Assembly (NCBI RefSeq): GCF_000143415.4
Contig: NW_003314295.1
Coordinates: 1,285,923 to 1,349,922 of the forward strand
DNA from: Selaginella moellendorffii
Taxonomy: Eukaryota > Streptophyta > Lycopodiopsida > Selaginellales > Selaginellaceae
Direction: 5' to 3'
DNA: 64,000 bases
Positions 51,137-61,755 of the stretch are shown in pieces. A program made the position numbers and the translations under genes. Every line of letters starts with the position of its first letter. Position 1 is the stretch's first letter. A model generated the notes under the pieces. The model did no database searches. It was not told the origin of the DNA and saw only the letters and a program-made list of their open reading frames with translations.

Positions 51137-53960
51137 ATGTCGTGGCTTAGATCTGCGCTAAGCAAGGCCGCGGACAAGGCCGCGGAGGTAGGGAGCAAGA
51201 ACAATCTCAGTCGCACCGTGAAGAGCTATGCTGGCGCTGTCTATCATCAAGCAGCTGGGAGCGCAAAGATCGTCCAGGATAAATTGGTATGCCTCGATTC
51301 CTCGCGCTCTGCTAGGCAGCATTTTTTTCATTCTCTAGCGCTAGAGATTCTTGGCGTCATAGACTTGCAGCGATGGATCCTTGCGAAGAATTTGGAGCTA
51401 GTCGTCGAGCTTGCGTGTAAGTTTTCTTGCATAGGAAGAAAGAAGCTGTAACGAGTAGAGATATGCACTAAAAATCAGTGAGTTTTTTTTTGAGTTGTGA
51501 CTCACATTTTTCCTTTTTCCAGTCTGGGAGAAATCTAAACAGCTTCAAGGATGCTGTCAAGCGCCTCAACGAAGTCTCTCTCCATGCAAGAGGTGCCGAG
51601 AGGCTTCAGGCACTTGGGAGATGGCTTGCTGCACTCAAAGAAATCGACAGAGAGACTAAAAGGACGGGAAACTCGAATCCAGCGTCTCCGAGAAATTCAG
51701 AGAGCGAAGAAATGGCAACGTCGCCAAGGAAGCCTTACATGGTGAGGGATTTGATTCACTCTTTTGTTTTTGCTTGTTCTTATTGTATTCAATCTAGGCA
51801 CTGTTTTACGACATGGAGAGTGGAGGCGAGCCAATGAATTTTCGCGACGTCTTTTTGCAAAGTCGTGCTCTTGAGCACATTATTACTTCGCTGGTATGGC
51901 TCTATTCAAGTTGCTACCTTTTCATGTATGTTATTGACATGTCTTTTCAGATTCTTGAAGCTCCCCTGGACGAAGAAATTGGAGTTTTAGTCGAGATTTT
52001 CGGGTAAGCAGCTTTTATTTTGTAGTTTTGTTTATACTTAATTATTCGGGTGCAGCCTGTGTCTAGCGGGAGGACAGGAGTTGCACAACGCGTTCATAAG
52101 CAGCATTCAAGATTTGGCGAAAGCGTTCTCAACACTTTCAGAAGAAGTTGAAGTTCGGTGCTTGTGTATACTCTTTTTGGTTCTTAATGCTAAATTTTTT
52201 ACAGATAAGGAGATCAGATTTGCTCGAACTCGCACAAACAGCTGTCACTGGTTTGAAACTGAGCACGGAGGCAGAAAAGTTGATTGTTTGACTTCTTGCT
52301 TTTTATTCTGTTCTAAAGTATGAGCTCTTTGCTGTAGGCTGGACGTGGAAATGTTCTTTTTAGAGCAGAAGATGTCCGACAAACAAGGTGTGCCTTTGTC
52401 CAAAGACAGTAACGAGGTTTGCCGAGAGTTCTTATACTTACGGCTTCTTAGACTAGATTTTATAGGATGCCAACATAACCGAAGAAGTACTTGAATATGG
52501 AGCTCGTGTGAGACACTACTTACGGAGGAAAGAAGAACTCTTGCGAGCAGGAGATACTGCAAAAAGCAGAACAGAGAAAGTCTGAAGCTTTTACATATCT
52601 GCAATGAAACATTATGGTGCCACTGGTGCAGGTTCAGAAGCTTAAGGAAGTTACGGAGGGTCTGACGAGCTCAATAAGTGGAATAGAGCAAAAAATTTCG
52701 GAGAACAGGTAACTGGTATCAGTTATCTCTGCGATGCTTATGTGTGCCATGCACAGGCAACAAAAGGAGAAGGCTATCAAATACAGAGACTCTAAAGCTT
52801 CTGAAGTTGTAGAAACTGAAAAGGTCAGTAAGGCATGGCATAGTAGCATGGTTTGATTTTTCAATCTCTCTTATAGGCACTGTCTTCAGAAATTCAAGCC
52901 CTCCATAAGAGAAAAGAGCAATTGGAGGCTGAGTTGAAGGAGGTGAGTCTTCTACTTCAAAAAAGAACTGCCTAATATATGTTTGACATACAAGGTGAAT
53001 AGCGCTTTGTCTTCTGCAACCGCCCGACATATCAACACGCAGGAAGAAAAAGCTCAGTTTGACGAAGCAAGCAGTAATATTGTGGCGCATCTGTCCATAC
53101 AGGTCCAGAGCAATTGTATCTGTTTCATTGTATGACTTTCATTTTTCTAGGAAGAAGAGTTAACGAAGTCTATAGCTGCGCGGAGGGCTGAAGCAGGTGT
53201 AGCCAGCACTTGGCTAGGATTTTTGGAAGACACCTGGCTTCTCCAGTCAGCTTGTCTTGAAGAAAAGACCAAAGCTATCCAGTGAGTGGGACTAATGCAA
53301 GTATAAGCTTATAAGTTTACTTACATTATTGTGCAGGCACGATTCGCAAGAAGCAAAGCTACAGTTTCTATCGATTGCGTCAATGAATCTTTCTTACCAT
53401 CAGGTTTAGTTTACAGATCTGTGTATTTTCTAAGCTCACTTTCGAATGCAGGAGGAGATAAAGCTTTTGCTAAAGAGTCTAAAACTTATCAGCAGTGAAG
53501 ACAACGAGACAGACTCTACCATCAGGCAGAGATTCTTGGAAACTGAAAATCAGGTAGCTTAATAAGTTGACATTTCTACCTGCATTTGTAATTTACTTGC
53601 ACAGGTGATTCGTGTTCTGAAACTCATGGAGAGTTTGTCGGACGAAGTCAAAACTTTTGAAATAAAAGAAGACGGGTAATGTGCATTGGCGGAGTTTCTT
53701 TACATTCCTTCTAACTAGCACTATCCACTGGCAGGGACGAAGTAGAGAAAAAACTCCTGAAGTGTATCGGAGCCATCGATTCCTTCAAGACAGAACTCAG
53801 AGGACTGAAGCGACCAGAGCTAGAAACCGGAAAAGTTAATAGTCCAGTTTCTACAAGCCCAGAGGTGCGTGACGAAGAATCGAAAGCCGAGCCGGACGGT
53901 CAAGAGGCCGAGGCAACAGACGGCTGGGAGCTGGACACTCTAGAAGAAGCGTCCACCTGA
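51137..53960 (+). CDS. Conserved plant coiled-coil protein of unknown function
   Basis: About 16 exons with short introns. The N-terminus [20 protein letters not shown] with [20 protein letters not shown] looks amphipathic and membrane-associating. The next exons ([78 protein letters not shown]) are globular. From about 52340 to 53700 the exons are long coiled coil (e.g. [20 protein letters not shown]). The C-terminus is acidic and ends [13 protein letters not shown]. The N-terminal block feels conserved across plants, but I cannot name the family. Exon joins in the middle are approximate. Confidence 0.8.
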
Positions 53961-54040
53961 GAGTACGTCCTTGTAAATAATTGTTCTTCACGATTCACGC
54001 GTGTAAATAGCTTCACAGTTTCCCGAGCACGGGAGAATCT

Positions 54041-56137
54041 TCAGACGTTTAAAGTGTTGGAGAGAAGAACGTAAGAACCGGAGCTATCCTCCTCCTGGGA
54101 GTGCCGGAGGACTTGGCCGGCAATCCGATCGCCATGCTTCGAGTTTCTATGAAGATTACACGCACCGAGGAGAGATGTCCAGGGAACGCTGTTTGCTGCA
54201 AACGGCATGGTGGTGATGAGCTCCTCGGCTTCTTCCAGCCTTCCGGAGCGAGCCAGCAGATCGACCAGGCAGTGGTAGTGCTCGGCAGTGGCCGTAAGTC
54301 CGTGATCCGAGACCATCGACATGAAATACTCCCAGGCACAGCTTAGCAGTCCTGCATGGCCGCACGCCGAGAGAATGCTCGTGAAAGTCACGTCCACAGG
54401 CAAGACTCCTTCCAGTGACATGAGCTGAAACACTTGTAGAGCTTTTTCTTTGAAGCCGTTTTGCGCGTAGGCCGCCACCATTCCACTCCAAGTCACCACT
54501 GTCTTGCAAGGGATCTCGTCGAAGACCAGCCTCGCGGTGCGCAAGCTGCCACACTTTCCATACATGTTGACAATGGCGCTCAGCACGAAAGTGTCGGATC
54601 TTACGTGATGGCTGCTCCGGACGATGGAGTGGATCATCCGGGCCTCCGTGATCGTCGCAAGAACAGTGCAAGCATCGATCGCGCTGACGAAAGTTCCTTT
54701 GTCCGGACGAAGGCCCTCAAGATCCATGGCAGCGAACAACGAGATTGCCTGTTTGCATTGCTTGCCGTGGACTAGAGCGTGGATCATCGTCCCCCAAGAG
54801 ATGGAGTTCTTCTTTGGCATCGTCTCAAACAGGTGTCTTGCGGCGTCCCCTTGGCCACAGTGGGAATATCCCGCCAGCATCGCGTTCCACGACGCAGTGT
54901 CTCTTTTGGGGATGCTCTCGAACAAGGCCACCGCATCTTCCAGCTGCCCGTTCTCGGCATATGCTGTTAACATAGCGTTCCAGGAGACCACATTGCGCTC
55001 TGGCATCTTTTCAAATATTTCCTTGCACTTTGCAATATTCCTTGCCTCCGAATATGCCACTAAAAGCGTCGTCCAGGAGAACACATCCGGTTGTACCATG
55101 GAATCAAAAACAGACTGGGCTTTATCAAGATGCCCATTGTCGGCATATGCTTTGATCATAGTGTTCCACGTTACTGCGCTCCGACGTGGCATTTGGTCAA
55201 ACACATTTTTGGCATCAGTTAACCTTCCGGACTGCCCGTATGCAACGATTATAGCTGTCCAAGAAACAATGTTCTTGAAAGGATTCTCAGCAAAGAGTGT
55301 CTCGGCTTTCTCAAATTCCCCATTCTGGGCATAAGCACAAATTATCGTCGACCAAGATACCCCATCCCTTTGCGGCATTCGATCGAAGAACTCCTTTGCC
55401 AGATCGAGCTCATCATTCTGAATGCACGCTTGGATCATGCTGTTCCACGACACAACATCTCTCCGCGGCATCTCCTCGAAGGCAGAGATCGCATCGTAGA
55501 GGCGGGAGCACTGGGCAAATGCCGCGATCATCGTGTTCCAAGACACGACATTCTTGCTTGGCATTCGATCAAACAGCGCCTCCGCCTCCGCGATATGCTC
55601 GTTTTGGGCATACCCGGCGATCATCGCGTTCCAAGCCACAGTGTCGGGAAAGCGCAGGGAATCAAACATCTCTCTCGCTTTTTGCAATTGCCCTCTTTGG
55701 GTATATCCAGAGATCACAATTGTCCACGAGATACAGTCGGGATTGGGCATCTTTTCTAGAACTTTGATTGCCTCGGCGAGCTCTCCATTGTTGACGTGAG
55801 CTTGGATCATGGAGTTCCAGGCGACTGTGTTGCGGTCGGGCATTCTCTCGAATAACTCTCTCGCCTCTTGGATTCTCCCATTGCGGGTAAATGCCGCGAA
55901 CATGATGTTCCAGGAGAACTGGTTTGGGAGATCGATTCCTCGAAACACACTGCATGCTTCATCGATGCTGCCGCACTTCCCATACATTTCAATCAGCAAA
56001 TTGCTCAGAAACCTGTTGTATCTTTGCTCGCTTTCGAGGATCTCCTTGTGGACTCGCCTGCCTTTGCGCAAATCCCTCTCATGGCAGCAAGTTTTGATGA
56101 GAGAAGCATAGAGTTTTGGATCCGTGGAGACATTCAT
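54041..56137 (-). CDS. PPR protein, SS-type 31-residue repeats, intronless (698 residues)
   Basis: N-terminal block: YASLIKTCCHERDLRKGRRV, then at least twelve S repeats of exactly 31 residues (first starts QFSWNIMFAAF; e.g. VVSWNSMIQACIQ...FFDRMPQRD). A PLS-like end follows (EGLRPDKGTFVSAIDACTVL, LSAIVNMYGKCGSLRTARLV, YAQNGFKEKALQVFQLMSLE, HYHCLVDLLARSGRLEEAEE) and an E1-like start that stops at SSGSYVLLSNTLNV. No E2 or DYW domain. The position 5/last pairs of the twelve repeats are N-N, N-D, T-D, N-N, N-D, N-D, S-N, T-S, N-D, T-N, N-D, N-N. Tail-to-tail with the coiled-coil gene; 80 bp separate the stops. Confidence 0.95.
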   Translation of the reverse strand: MNVSTDPKLYASLIKTCCHERDLRKGRRVHKEILESEQRYNRFLSNLLIEMYGKCGSIDEACSVFRGIDLPNQFSWNIMFAAFTRNGRIQEARELFERMPDRNTVAWNSMIQAHVNNGELAEAIKVLEKMPNPDCISWTIVISGYTQRGQLQKAREMFDSLRFPDTVAWNAMIAGYAQNEHIAEAEALFDRMPSKNVVSWNTMIAAFAQCSRLYDAISAFEEMPRRDVVSWNSMIQACIQNDELDLAKEFFDRMPQRDGVSWSTIICAYAQNGEFEKAETLFAENPFKNIVSWTAIIVAYGQSGRLTDAKNVFDQMPRRSAVTWNTMIKAYADNGHLDKAQSVFDSMVQPDVFSWTTLLVAYSEARNIAKCKEIFEKMPERNVVSWNAMLTAYAENGQLEDAVALFESIPKRDTASWNAMLAGYSHCGQGDAARHLFETMPKKNSISWGTMIHALVHGKQCKQAISLFAAMDLEGLRPDKGTFVSAIDACTVLATITEARMIHSIVRSSHHVRSDTFVLSAIVNMYGKCGSLRTARLVFDEIPCKTVVTWSGMVAAYAQNGFKEKALQVFQLMSLEGVLPVDVTFTSILSACGHAGLLSCAWEYFMSMVSDHGLTATAEHYHCLVDLLARSGRLEEAEELITTMPFAANSVPWTSLLGACNLHRNSKHGDRIAGQVLRHSQEEDSSGSYVLLSNTLNV

Positions 56138-56512
56138 ATGGTTTAAGGCATATTGATTTTACTTGAACAAAAATCTATTGCCCGGCCTTCGTTCTAAGGA
56201 AACAAACAGACAAACGTACTTAGTGTTTTTTGACCGCCCTTGTTATTCACGAGCACGTCCTCTACGCACACATCGATCGAGGCCCAGAAAGTTGCAGGCT
56301 ACGACATCCCAAAGAATCCAATGCTGTTTGTGAATGTCTTGCTTCGCTCAATCACGCCCGCTCTGATTTGCCAGCTACATAGAGACGCTACAGTTATGCA
56401 ACAAAGAAAGGGGAATGTTGTTCTACGTCAATTGCGCTGCAAGAACCGAGCCGAAAATGTCGCAGATGGATATTTCTAGTACGTAATTAAAAAAAAAAAC
56501 ATCTTATATAGT
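56138..56512. other. Intergenic, no gene seen
   Basis: Upstream region of the PPR gene. One short plus-strand ORF (56240-56479) has no motif. Confidence 0.4.
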
Positions 56513-56749
56513 TCACCAAGCACAAGTGATCAAAGCGCAAAAAGAGCAACATACTTTACTGAAAGGTAAACACGGGTAAAACAATGGACCGCATAGCCGG
56601 TGTATAGCTAGAATTGTACCACACAAGTAGGAAATTGAATAGATGAAGTAATATAACTTCTTACCAGTAGTAGAATTTGTGGTGGCCCTGCTGCATTCAG
56701 CTACTAGCCACAACAGGGTAGCAATTAGTAAAATAAATATTCTCCTCAT
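56513..56749 (-). CDS. Candidate secreted cysteine-rich peptide with knottin-like spacing
   Basis: Exon 1 (56749-56665) encodes a signal peptide, MRRIFILLIATLLWLVAECS, and a short polar linker. A GTAAGA donor and a CTAG acceptor bound a 57-nt intron (56664-56608), the typical size in this window. Exon 2 (56607-56513) stays in frame and adds six cysteines spaced C-x6-C-x6-C-C-x2-C-x4-C, ending CAW, for about 59 residues. This fits the inhibitor-cystine-knot pattern. Spacing alone is weak evidence and the mature part is rather hydrophobic. The intron is a multiple of three, so the unspliced frame is also open. Confidence 0.4.
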   Translation of the reverse strand: MRRIFILLIATLLWLVAECSRATTNSTTGKKLYYFIYSISYLCGTILAIHRLCGPLFYPCLPFSKVCCSFCALITCAW

Positions 56750-57214
56750 ATTTCTAGATTATATATTGGGTGGGTTGTTGCAATGTTTTATAGAATAAGA
56801 AGCTGAGTTGTAAAGAGTCTAAAGAGCTTATTTACTTTAAATATTAATTTTTTATTTTTCAAGTTCTTGACACTTTACAGATAGTCATGAATTGTGCTAT
56901 TAGTGGCAAACAAATGTTGATCATCTTTGAAAAACCAAAGACTCACGACAACATTTTAATTGCTCTTTTTTTTATAGCTGTTAATGGTTGTTTATCGTAA
57001 CAATTTAAAGTTTAACTGGAATTAATCATTTTTCATTTCTCTTGAGTCAGTTTAGCTTACTATCTTCAAAGATTATTCTAAATAAATATCAACTATATCA
57101 AGCATATTTTAAGTATATCTGTGGATATAGAGTTGTTTATATCTTCTATATTTAGAGAATAATTATATAAAAGACTTAGCACTATGTTAATTTAAAAATT
57201 AATTATTGTTTAGT
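56750..57214. other. AT-rich intergenic, no gene seen
   Basis: Strongly AT-rich with many stops. Left end is the likely promoter of the Cys-rich peptide, right end the 3' flank of the prolyl hydroxylase. Confidence 0.5.
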
Positions 57215-58609
57215 TTAACAAACTTTACAGCTTTTCCTACACGCTCCTGGCCATTCCTGTGTGCCAACCATGTAACTTGGATTCTTGTCACACTCTCCAT
57301 ATGCAGCCCATTCTCCACACTTCTCATTCTCGTCGGCACACCCCTCTTTCTTGGGCTTCCCGAATGGAAGAACGTGAATCCACTTGGTGGCCGACCATTT
57401 CTCGCCTTCTATCACCGGACACCCGCCGTGCAAGCTCGATTCATCCGGAGTGGCATCCGGATGTAAACTATAGAACAGAAGAGCATCGCCTTTGCGTGGT
57501 TTCACTGCAAAAAGGAATGGCATGGTTCAAGGCAAAGATGCAAAGAGCAAAAGGCAATGGTTCTCACCTGCGATGCCTTTCTTAGCACAGTCGGACCAGG
57601 AGTCATCCTTAACAGTGGTGTCCTCCTAAAAAACCGAAGGAACAGACTAAAACGCTAGGACAATAAAATCTGAATTGGACAAACCTCTGACGAGGGGAAA
57701 ACTGTCTCGCCTCCCTTGACAACGTCCGAGAGGTACATGAGGACGGTGGCTATACGATGGCCACCGAGAGCTTGGTTGTATTTATCGTGAAAGTAGTCGT
57801 AGTGGGGCTCATATTTCTCGCCAAACTCGTAGCGTAGGACTTGGATGGCCTCACCGTTCTCTAGAAAAACAAACCCAAGGATAAACTTGGAAAAAAATAT
57901 GCAAAAGAAACTAGAACCTTTTGGTAAGAAAGTCCATGCGGCAATTCTTTCCTCGATCCTGTTAATCACTTCATCCTGGAGAGACAAAGGAATTTTTTTT
58001 TTTCTAAAATGACCGAGCAAGCGAGTACCTGTCCTTTCGAAAGAAACATTCCAGAGCTCGTTCGAATGTTGCTAAGGACACTCTTGCCAGACTCGTTGTC
58101 AGCCACCATAGATTTTTGGAGCTTATCCTTCGCCTATAAAACCGAAGTAGCAGATCATTCTCTTTTGTACGTTCTTAGAATAAATTTTTTTTTTATGGAG
58201 CTAGAGCAACGTACCATCTTCACGACGTGATCACACTCCGCAGCACTCATAAATCCCTTGTACAAGAACGCTCTAGCCAAAGAACAAAAAGGAAAAAAGA
58301 AAAGAAAGACCAATTCCTCCAACAAGGTCAACTTAAATCCTGGAAGAGATTCAAGAACATACCGAGGTTTCCAAGAGAGTTGGATCACTTTGGTCGGATC
58401 CACTATGGATTGATCGCTCTTGTCGGTCACAGATCTAATATTTCCATCCACGGAGTGCCTGGAAAAGAAGAAAAAGGGGGAAAATGGAGCTGGAGAAGTA
58501 GAATGTAGCATACTCACGTTTCCCCCATCCATCCTGGAAGATCGTCCACAGCTCCAAGAGCCAGAGACGCGAGCAGCAACAAAAGCGCCAAACGGAAGGC
58601 CTCCTCCAT
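57215..58609 (-). CDS. Prolyl 4-hydroxylase with C-terminal ShKT domain
   Basis: ER/Golgi 2-oxoglutarate and Fe(II)-dependent enzyme that hydroxylates prolines of cell-wall glycoproteins. The N-terminal signal/anchor MEEAFRLALLLLLASLALGA is followed by exons encoding VIQLSWKPR, FLYKGFMSAAECDHVVKM, MVADNESGKSVLSNIRTSSG MFLSKGQ, then the catalytic core IQVLRYEFGEKYEPHYDYFH (HxD iron ligands), GGHRIATVLMYLSDVVKGGE, ARKGDALLF-type block (KPRKGDALLFYSLHP), SLHGGCPVIEGEKWSATKWI (distal His and the 2-oxoglutarate Lys). The tail CADENEKCGEWAAYGEC... ending ACRKSCKVC is a six-Cys ShKT module found in one plant P4H subgroup. About eight exons. Confidence 0.95.
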
Positions 58610-58690
58610 AGCGAAGAAATAACGAAGAACCCTAAATCCTTAACCTAAGCTAGGCTAGGTTCGTGGGAGAGAAGGCGGCGATCGGGGACG
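58610..58690. promoter_or_regulatory. 81-bp bidirectional promoter, P4H / RPN8
   Basis: Only 81 bp separate the two divergent start codons. The gap holds AACCCTAAA (58628-58636), a telo-box-like motif, and a related TTAACCTAAGC next to it. Confidence 0.5.
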
Positions 58691-60107
58691 ATGGATGTGG
58701 TGACCAGCACGCAAATGCTCGCCGGCCAGGGGATTGACAAGGTTGTCGTGCATCCGCTCGTTCTCCTGAGCATTGTGGACAACTACAATCGCGTCGCCAA
58801 GGATACGCGCAAGCGAGTTCTTGGCGTGCTGCTGGGCGCTACCTTCCGGGGCCGTGTGGATATCACTAACAGCTACGCAGGTATGGCCGATTTGTAGGAG
58901 ATTTCGAGGAGAGAATTTCTGGTTTCCTGGGGAGTCGTGAGAATTGTTCTTCCTTCTTGCAGTACCGTTTGAAGAGGATGACAGGGACCCAAGCATTTGG
59001 TTTTTGGATCACAACTATCACGAAGCGATGTTTGATATGTTCAAGCGGATCAATGGTAAGTTCTTCGTGTTTTTTCTTTGCTTGGCATTACGCTTGTGCT
59101 TGCAGCGAAGGAGCACGTTGTTGGATGGTACAGCACTGGTCCCAAACTACGTGAGAACGATCTTGACATTCACGAGCTCTTTAGGAAGTGAGAAATTTTG
59201 TTTCTCTCTTCTTCTTTTTTTCTGTTTGCTCATTTGTGTGATTACGTCTACCAGCTACGCTCCTAACCCAGTCCTGGTGATTATCGACGTACAACCCAGG
59301 GAGCTCGCAATCCCTACAAAGGCTTACTACTCCATCGAAGACGTCAAGGAGAACGCCACGCAAAAGAGTCAAAAGGCTTTCGTTCATGTGCCATCGGAAA
59401 TAGGCGCTTACGAAGCTGAAGAGATTGGTAAGAGTTTCCAGATTATCTCTTGTGTTACGTTGTGTTTCTTTTTCTTTAGGTGTCGAGCATTTGCTACGAG
59501 ATGTGAAGGATGCTACCGTATCGACACTCGCTACCGAGGTCAGAATTGACAGCAAATGATCATATAAGTTTTTCCTGATTGAATGAAGACCTCCAGATTG
59601 GAGCAAAACTACAATCCCTGAAAGGACTTGAGGCGCGACTGAAGGAGATACGCGCATACTTGGACAACGTTGTTGAAGGCCGATTACCATTGAATCACGG
59701 GATTCTTTACCATCTTCAGGTAAAAACCTCTACGGCGATTTAGTGACTGACAAGCTGTTTTAATCAGGACGTTTTCAATCTGCTCCCCAATCTAAACGTC
59801 CAGGAGCTCTTCAGATCTTTTGTTGGTAAGATTTCACGCGTTTGGCCAAAGTTTTCTCTCTTAGCTAAGCTCCGTGTCAAATTTTTCCAGTCAAGACGAA
59901 CGACATGATGCTCGTCATCTATCTCTCTTCTCTTATCCGAAGCGTCATCGCTCTACACAATCTCATCAACAACAAGGTATCGTTATTGAAAGGAGAAAAG
60001 CTTTACAATATATTTCTCTTGCTGTGCAGATGCTTAACAAGGAACACGAGAGACTCGCGGATGCTTCATCAGCTGGGTTAGTCATAACAGCTTCGGCGGG
60101 CAGCTAA
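58691..60107 (+). CDS. RPN8: 26S proteasome regulatory subunit RPN8 (PSMD7, MOV34 family)
   Basis: Non-catalytic MPN-domain subunit of the proteasome lid that pairs with the deubiquitinase RPN11. About eight exons. MPN domain: [80 protein letters not shown] and [20 protein letters not shown]. As expected for RPN8 the JAMM zinc motif is missing (GWYSTGP in place of HxHP). The C-terminal helices include [40 protein letters not shown] and [20 protein letters not shown], ending [14 protein letters not shown]. Very conserved throughout. Confidence 0.97.
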
Positions 60108-60192
60108 CTTTTCACCCAAGTATGTACCTTTTTCTATGGGAAATTTTTCTCTCTTGGTTTTCTCGTCGAAGTATTTACATCAGGGGCCACAG

Positions 60193-61036
60193 CTAGAAAT
60201 CTTCTTGCGACGGTGGTGGTGCCGCAACCTCGTCGTCGGTGTGCAAAAACCGGTAGAACTTTCCAGTGGGAGGAATAGACTTGGTGTTGGATTTGTACAA
60301 GCGGCCATCCCACTCGTAGAAGAGATTGAGGTTATCAACGAGCTTGTGGAAAACGTTGCATCCTTTACACTGCACGAAGAGAAGCTTGCGTGTTTGCGGA
60401 GAGGAAAGATGGAATAAATGGAAGAGTTTCTACCTGGACGAAGACTGTTCCATCTGTGTAAGCGTGAGGATTGATAGCTCTCATAGTTCGCGCTCCACAA
60501 ACGTTGCAAGTAAACGCCACTCTCATTCTTCGTCGTGGGGATTTGCTTAGAAGAGGCCACTGGTTCTCCTCCGAGAGGCTCGAGTTTTCTTTGGAGGTAA
60601 ATGCCGGGCCTTCCAAACCCGAGTCAGTCGTCCAGCCTTTGCCGCTAGCGGCTTGGAGAACCAATCCCATCGCCATCTCCTGTGAAAGAAGAAAAAGATT
60701 TAAATCTGCCCAAGGGATGATGAAAGAACTCCAAAATTTTACCTGAGAGAGGGGTTGGAAAGGATTGCTCAATGGGACTAAACTCCGCGTTGGGTCTTGC
60801 TCGCCACTGGTGCTCCCTGCCAAGGATTTCCAGCATAAACCCTGATTTTTCTTGCATCGCCGCTTACCGGAATGGATGGAATCAAATGCGATGTGCATCG
60901 CCGTGCGGGATGGATGAAACCTAACAGCGGCCCAATCCACGCTCCTGCCGCTGCTCCCAGCGGCGGTCGTGTGAGACTTGCCTGCGCCGCGATGGATCAC
61001 CGCCACCGGTGGAGGAGAGATGGAGCACACCGCCAT
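60193..61036 (-). CDS. DNL-type zinc-finger protein (Zim17/HEP-like chaperone of organellar HSP70)
   Basis: Keeps mitochondrial or chloroplast HSP70 soluble. Four exons; the ATG at 61036 starts MAVCSISPPPVAVIHRG, a Ser/Arg-rich likely transit peptide. The diagnostic domain is RMRVAFTCNVCGARTMRAIN, PHAYTDGTVFVQ joined across an intron to CKGCNVFHKLVDNLNLFYEW, giving the CxxC...CxxC zinc site. The C-terminal tail (TGKFYRFLHTDDEVAAPPPS) is acidic. The longer frame that begins at 61042 starts with GTG. Chloroplast targeting is an inference from the N-terminus. Confidence 0.92.
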
Positions 61037-61755
61037 TGCCACTTTGACAAAGGGTTAACGCGACTCGAATCGAATACTTAAATTTACTCTTATATTTAAT
61101 AAAACTTTAACAGTATTCAAAACACGTGTCAAGCTAGGACGACAGAGTAAAAATTTCACGCTACGGCTTAAGTCTAGAAATTCCCACGTTCCAATCTCCC
61201 CTTAGGTAAAATCCTTCTCAAACAATGAATCATGCTCCAACTCATGGACATTGGATAATTCACCAATAGATTATAGCCATATACAGTTTTTGTGTGTAAA
61301 TTTTAGACACGATTTTTTCACGCTTTTACAAATTATATGCCATAGTATGTACACACACGCAACATGTATTTTCGTACACCGGTCTTTCTTGTATAGCACA
61401 CAGCATTTTCTTTCTCATCGAACTACAAGGGGAGTGCTTCAACACCGGGGAGTCACTCTCTTTCCATCGAGATGATCACAGTGGCCTGCATTGCTAACGT
61501 ATTGAGAACTTACACTAGAGCAGTAAGGCACATACAATTGATCAAGAGTAGCTGAGTTTGCAATCTCTCTTGCATTGGGAAGTTGCTTTCTTCTAGAGCG
61601 GGGCTGAAAGGTAAGATCTTTTCTTTCGTTCCTACTGGTGTTTTATTTCGACCACTTCTAGGATCTCGGTGAGCTCTAGAAGCATCTAAGAGCTGAACAA
61701 TTGTTGTGGGTATCTTGTGAGGTAAGATCATTTTTTTTTATTCCTCGCCATTCAT
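61037..61755. other. Intergenic, upstream of the satellite array
   Basis: No gene seen. At 61600-61740 there are two 'ggtaagatc(t/a)ttt' stretches that resemble the satellite's most conserved motif, so this may be the decayed edge of the array. Confidence 0.4.
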
